From positions 1 to 9,326 of the forward strand of contig NJEL02000029.1 of the NCBI GenBank assembly GCA_002254825.2: a DNA stretch of 9,326 nucleotides, written 5' to 3'. Under the pieces are notes generated by a model. It saw nothing but the letters and a program-made list of their open reading frames with translations. It ran no database searches and was not told the origin of the DNA. A program made the position numbers and the translations under genes. This DNA is from Methanosarcinales archaeon ex4572_44 (GTDB lineage: Archaea; Halobacteriota; Methanosarcinia; Methanosarcinales; EX4572-44). Each line of letters opens with the position of its first letter. Within the stretch, counting starts at the first letter, position 1. Below, piece by piece: positions 6,863-9,326 of the stretch.

Positions 6863-8449
6863 ATGAATAAAATGAAAATGATTATAAGGATATTGATTGT
6901 GATCGCATTTGCGGGGCTGCCCGCGAGTGTGCAGGCGCAAGAGGCTGATTCCGGGCTGGTTGCGGAGTGGCATTTCGATGAGGGGCCAAAAAATATTGTA
7001 AATGATAGTTCAGGGAATGGGAATGATGGGGTGATTTGTGGTGCAACATTGGTTAAGGGGAAGTATGGAAAGGCGTTGGGATTTAATGGGAAGAATGATT
7101 ATGTTGATATATCCAGGAGTTCTTCGTTTAACTCAAACAACATAACTGTTGAGGCATGGATATCTCCAGGGACATACCCGATACATACTGGTAATCTTAA
7201 TAAAACCATTATCCATAAAGGTGATGAAAAGGGCGGCAGTTCTCCGTTCACGTTCGACCTTGCCGATTCAAAAATAGAGTTTGCTGTTTCCGAAAATGGT
7301 AGTGATTGGGATCGTGTTGAAGGGCGCACGAGCCTTAACTTGAATAGATGGTATCATGTAGCAGGTATCTACAGATACAATGATCGTTTTTTGGCAGTGT
7401 ATGTAAATGGTAATTTAGATAATTCAAAAACATCAACAGAGGCTTCGTTATATCACGGCTTATCTAAATATTGGATCGGTGTTAGGTATAATAAAGGACG
7501 ATTCTTTTCCGACAGATATTTCAACGGGTTTATCGACGAAGTCCGCATCTACAACCGTGCCCTGACCGCAGATGAAATCAGGTCGCATTACGAAAGAAAA
7601 CAAACAGCCTTATCCCTAACGAAATCAGCCTCGCCCCACACAATCAAACAAGGGCAAACCACAACGATAACCCTCGGCGTGGAAAACAATGGTTCAACCG
7701 AGATAAGAGATATCGAAGTGGTAGACACAATCCCCCCAGACCTGGTTTTTGTTAGCGGCGAAACCTCGAAGAGATACACCTCTCTGAAGCCAAAGGACTC
7801 ACGAGAGTTCCAGTACATCTTACAACTAAACAAGGCTGGGACGTTCAATTTAGATCCAGTCACTGCAACCTACGCGGATGAAGAAGGGAATTACCACACT
7901 GTTAAATCAAAGATTGCTGCTATAGCGGTGATTCCATCCTCGATCACAACCCCAACTTCTCCAGAGATCTCGACCGCAAGCGTGCATCTCCACGGCGAGA
8001 AGACAGATATGGTCCTCGGAGAGGATGTGCTTCTGAAACTCTCCGCGGTAAATATCATCGGAAATCCCACGATGCACGTGCAGGCCATCATCATCCCGCC
8101 GTCCGGCTGGAGTGTGACATCCTCTGAATTCGCAGAGTTAGGAGCCGGGCAGTACACGACCACATACGATCTCGAACCGGGTGTGGGCAGGGACATCGAG
8201 GTAAGGATCATACCCAACCAGATAGGGGATGATTTTCAGGTGGAGGGCAGGATAATCTACTACTTCGGCGATGATTCAGGGACGAAAGAAGACCACACAC
8301 TCACCCTGCCGATCACAGTGCGGGCAGAGGCAGACACAGATCAGGCAGCTGACGCATCAGAATCGGACGGGGAGAGTACGCCCGGATTTGCGGCTGTGTT
8401 TGCAGCGGCGGGATTGTTAGCTGCAATGTACATGTTGAGTAGGGAATAG
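6863..8449 (+). CDS. Secreted LamG-domain protein with DUF11-like domain and PGF-CTERM anchor
   Basis: A 528-residue surface protein. Residues 1-25 are a signal peptide with likely cleavage after ASVQA. Residues 30-245 are a concanavalin-like LamG domain (Laminin_G_3 type: VAEWHFDEG, GKALGFNGKNDYVDI, VEAWISPG, RWYHVAGIY, NGFIDEVRIYNRAL), a fold that often binds glycans. Residues 246-357 resemble a DUF11-type beta-sandwich (VENNGSTEIRDIEVVD). Residues 370-488 form another beta-rich domain of unknown role. A short acidic linker leads to STPGFAAVFAAAGLLAAMYM and a basic end, the PGF-CTERM signal that archaeosortase A processes to attach a lipid anchor. The ATG at 6863 is chosen for its Shine-Dalgarno. 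The LamG half is C-poor and the rest C-rich, with the change near 7520. A LamG-based adhesion or glycan-binding role is inference; no ligand can be named. Confidence 0.88.
   Translation: MNKMKMIIRILIVIAFAGLPASVQAQEADSGLVAEWHFDEGPKNIVNDSSGNGNDGVICGATLVKGKYGKALGFNGKNDYVDISRSSSFNSNNITVEAWISPGTYPIHTGNLNKTIIHKGDEKGGSSPFTFDLADSKIEFAVSENGSDWDRVEGRTSLNLNRWYHVAGIYRYNDRFLAVYVNGNLDNSKTSTEASLYHGLSKYWIGVRYNKGRFFSDRYFNGFIDEVRIYNRALTADEIRSHYERKQTALSLTKSASPHTIKQGQTTTITLGVENNGSTEIRDIEVVDTIPPDLVFVSGETSKRYTSLKPKDSREFQYILQLNKAGTFNLDPVTATYADEEGNYHTVKSKIAAIAVIPSSITTPTSPEISTASVHLHGEKTDMVLGEDVLLKLSAVNIIGNPTMHVQAIIIPPSGWSVTSSEFAELGAGQYTTTYDLEPGVGRDIEVRIIPNQIGDDFQVEGRIIYYFGDDSGTKEDHTLTLPITVRAEADTDQAADASESDGESTPGFAAVFAAAGLLAAMYMLSRE
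6926..6964 (+). repeat. Copy 1 of a 39-bp direct repeat (signal peptidase site and mature N-terminus)
   Basis: This stretch encodes ASVQAQEADSGLVA and matches 9124-9162 at 38 of 39 positions (T at 6949 against C at 9147). Identity ends abruptly on both sides, although the upstream signal peptide codons remain alignable at protein level. Confidence 0.9.
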
Positions 8450-8463
8450 CTTTTCAACTTAGA

Positions 8464-8470
8464 GGGAGGT
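8464..8470 (+). promoter_or_regulatory. Ribosome binding site deciding the DUF5678 start
   Basis: GGGAGGT lies eight bases before the GTG at 8479. It is only two bases before an in-frame TTG at 8473, which excludes that codon as the start. Confidence 0.7.
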
Positions 8471-8478
8471 GCTTGAAC

Positions 8479-8679
8479 GTGGAAGATGAGATGGAATGGT
8501 TTGCTTCTGCAGAGTTGGATGTATATGCAGGTAAGTATGTTGCAATAATTGATAACAGGGTTGTTGCGTCTGGTGATAATGCGAAAGAGGTCTGGAATAG
8601 TGCAAAAGAAGCATACCCTGATAGGACGCCCACGCTTGCCAAGATACCAGAAGAGGAACTGCTTATACTCTGGATGTAA
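8479..8679 (+). CDS. DUF5678 family small protein
   Basis: A 66-residue protein beginning EDEMEWFASAELDVYAGKYVAII. The core YAGKYVAIIDNRVVASGDN followed by a helix (AKEVWNSAKEAYPD) and a final strand region (TLAKIPEEELLILWM) matches DUF5678, a family of small proteins in archaea and some bacteria without known function. The Shine-Dalgarno at 8464-8470 selects the GTG start; an internal ATG at 8491 would give a slightly shorter form. The gene sits 29 bp after the LamG gene and 5 bp before the protease remnant. From memory, DUF5678 genes often precede aspartic protease-like genes in archaea, so the two may have worked as a pair; that pairing is inference. There is no signal peptide or membrane segment, so it should be cytoplasmic. 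It appears intact. Confidence 0.75.
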   Translation: MEDEMEWFASAELDVYAGKYVAIIDNRVVASGDNAKEVWNSAKEAYPDRTPTLAKIPEEELLILWM

Positions 8680-8684
8680 TCGCA

Positions 8685-9058
8685 ATGGAGATGGAGTTTT
8701 CATATCGAGAGGAGCGCTCCAGATTGACTGGAGTGATTTATAGACCGGTTGCAAAGATCGAATTCAGATCAAGTGTGGGCTGGGTGCCAGAATGGATATA
8801 ATACCCCGGTCCCTTGGCGATCTTTTAGGTTTTGAGATCAGCACGGAAGCGATACAAGAGATCTGGGGTGTTGGCGAATCCAGAATACCAGTGATAATCC
8901 AGAATATAGGGATCAAACTTGGGGGACATGTTTTTGATTCAAGAGTCGCATGGGCACTCATCGAGGAGGTGCCGCCTCTATTGGGACGGATGGATGTCTT
9001 CGATGAGTTCGAGGTAATATTCAAACAGAATGAAAAGAAGGTTGTGTTCAGGAGGTAA
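8685..9058 (+). pseudogene. Retropepsin-like aspartic protease gene, frameshifted, active site lost
   Basis: Two adjoining frames look like halves of one archaeal clan AA aspartic protease-like protein. Frame one (8685-8801, 38 codons) gives LTGVIYRPVAKIEF and WVPEWI then TAA. Frame two (from about 8792 to 9058) gives DIIPRSLGDLLGFE, a middle IPVIIQNIGIKLGGHVFDSRVAW, then LIEEVPPLLGRMDVFDEFEV and VVFRR. Related proteins carry the catalytic D-S/T-G-A-D segment between the W-rich strand and the IPRSLG segment; here neither frame contains it. A deletion of roughly ten codons, not a multiple of three, would explain both the lost motif and the frame change. The frame-two ATG at 8792 has no Shine-Dalgarno. 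It follows the DUF5678 gene by 5 bp. Alternatives are a protein that naturally lacks the catalytic segment, or a sequencing or assembly error. Confidence 0.65.
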
Positions 9059-9066
9059 AATTTGAG

Positions 9067-9189
9067 ATGAGAATGATAGTTGGAGCGTTGATTGTGGTAG
9101 GAATACTGGCTGGAACGATCGCTAGTGTGCAGGCGCAAGAGGCTGACTCCGGGCTGGTTGCGATATGTCTACGGAGGAAAAGAAGATGA
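9067..9189 (+). pseudogene. Truncated paralogue of the LamG protein: signal peptide stub
   Basis: A 40-codon frame with a good Shine-Dalgarno (AGGAGGT at 9050-9056, ten bases before the ATG; it overlaps the end of the protease remnant). It encodes a signal peptide, MRMIVGALIVVGILAG then ASVQAQEADSGLVA, the same cleavage site and mature N-terminus as the LamG protein at 6863. After GLVA the similarity stops and the frame reads ICLRRKRR, then TGA. That basic end is read from the ribosome binding region of the next gene. The stop overlaps the ATPase start as ATGA. This looks like a deletion that removed a second LamG-type gene except its first 32 codons. It could still be translated, for instance as a leader coupled to the ATPase gene. 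Confidence 0.75.
9124..9162 (+). repeat. Copy 2 of the 39-bp direct repeat
   Basis: It matches 6926-6964 at 38 of 39 positions, offset by 2198 bp. Its right edge at 9162 is the point where the paralogue is cut off and unrelated sequence begins. Confidence 0.9.
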
Positions 9190-9326
9190 AAAGAATCCAA
9201 TTTCACGACCGCGAAAGAGAAATCAACGAACTCATGAAGATACTGGACGTGGAACCGTCCTTAATCACCTTTATCTACGGACCGATCAACAGTGGGAAGA
9301 CCACGATGATCGACCATCTGATCAAA
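9186..9326 (+). CDS. P-loop ATPase, archaeal ATPase family, N-terminal part
   Basis: Forty-seven codons are visible before the window ends. The protein starts MKRIQFHDREREINELMKIL and continues to a strand LITFIYGP and a Walker A motif GPINSGKTT (residues 32-40, Lys38 binding the phosphates). A short F-x-DRExEIxxL segment about 25 residues before a Walker A is typical of the archaeal ATPase family (PF01637, STAND/AAA-like), whose members often belong to mobile or accessory loci. The ATG at 9186 is preceded by GGAGG (9173-9177) with eight-base spacing. An in-frame ATG at 9165 has no such site. It overlaps the preceding stub by ATGA. Function beyond ATP binding cannot be stated from this fragment. 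Confidence 0.8.
   Translation, partial: MKRIQFHDREREINELMKILDVEPSLITFIYGPINSGKTTMIDHLIK

Noticed and set aside
8764..9138. Minus-strand open frame of 124 codons
   Set aside because: It is antisense to the protease remnant and the stub; the plus strand shows family motifs and Shine-Dalgarno sites.
1..9326. CRISPR array, tRNA, rRNA or intact transposase
   Set aside because: I looked for regularly spaced repeats, cloverleaf-like segments and transposase motifs and saw none.

Overview
The window looks archaeal, most likely a euryarchaeote of the methanogen / methane- or alkane-oxidiser / Archaeoglobus type. The evidence is three consecutive genes of the archaeal mevalonate route (mevalonate kinase, isopentenyl phosphate kinase, type 2 IPP isomerase), a DUF211 protein, TATA boxes about 30 bp upstream of start codons with no Shine-Dalgarno (leaderless-style genes), and a surface protein ending in a PGF-CTERM archaeosortase signal. 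I cannot name the genus.

Left part (1-3522): a short DUF211 gene on the minus strand and a large UPF0182 membrane protein gene on the plus strand diverge from an AT-rich intergenic region of about 310 bp. Both families are conserved but have no established function.

Middle part (3600-6405): mvk, ipk and fni lie on the plus strand. mvk and ipk overlap by 4 bp, and ipk and fni are 20 bp apart, so they are probably one transcript behind a single promoter. Together they phosphorylate mevalonate, make IPP from isopentenyl phosphate, and interconvert IPP and DMAPP for archaeal lipid and quinone synthesis. The prenyltransferase gene that often follows fni in archaea is absent here.

Right part (6406-9326): just after fni the sequence becomes accessory and partly decayed. 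It holds the broken tail of a membrane-anchored protein (6494-6700), a long imperfect hairpin (6720-6779), a secreted LamG-type protein with a PGF-CTERM anchor (6863-8449), a small DUF5678 gene (8479-8679), a retropepsin-like aspartic protease gene that appears to have lost its catalytic segment and reading frame (8685-9058), a stub carrying a second copy of the LamG protein's signal peptide region (9067-9189), and the beginning of a P-loop ATPase (9186 onward). The close spacing suggests one transcription unit assembled by duplication and deletion.

A feature that runs across gene families is a sharp intragenic change in coding-strand composition. The 5' parts of the UPF0182 and LamG genes are G/T-rich and poor in C, and the 3' parts are A/C-rich. 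I see no CRISPR array, tRNA, rRNA or intact transposase, and no clearly complete new defence or biosynthetic system. The best leads are the eroded LamG / DUF5678 / protease / ATPase cassette and the composition switches.
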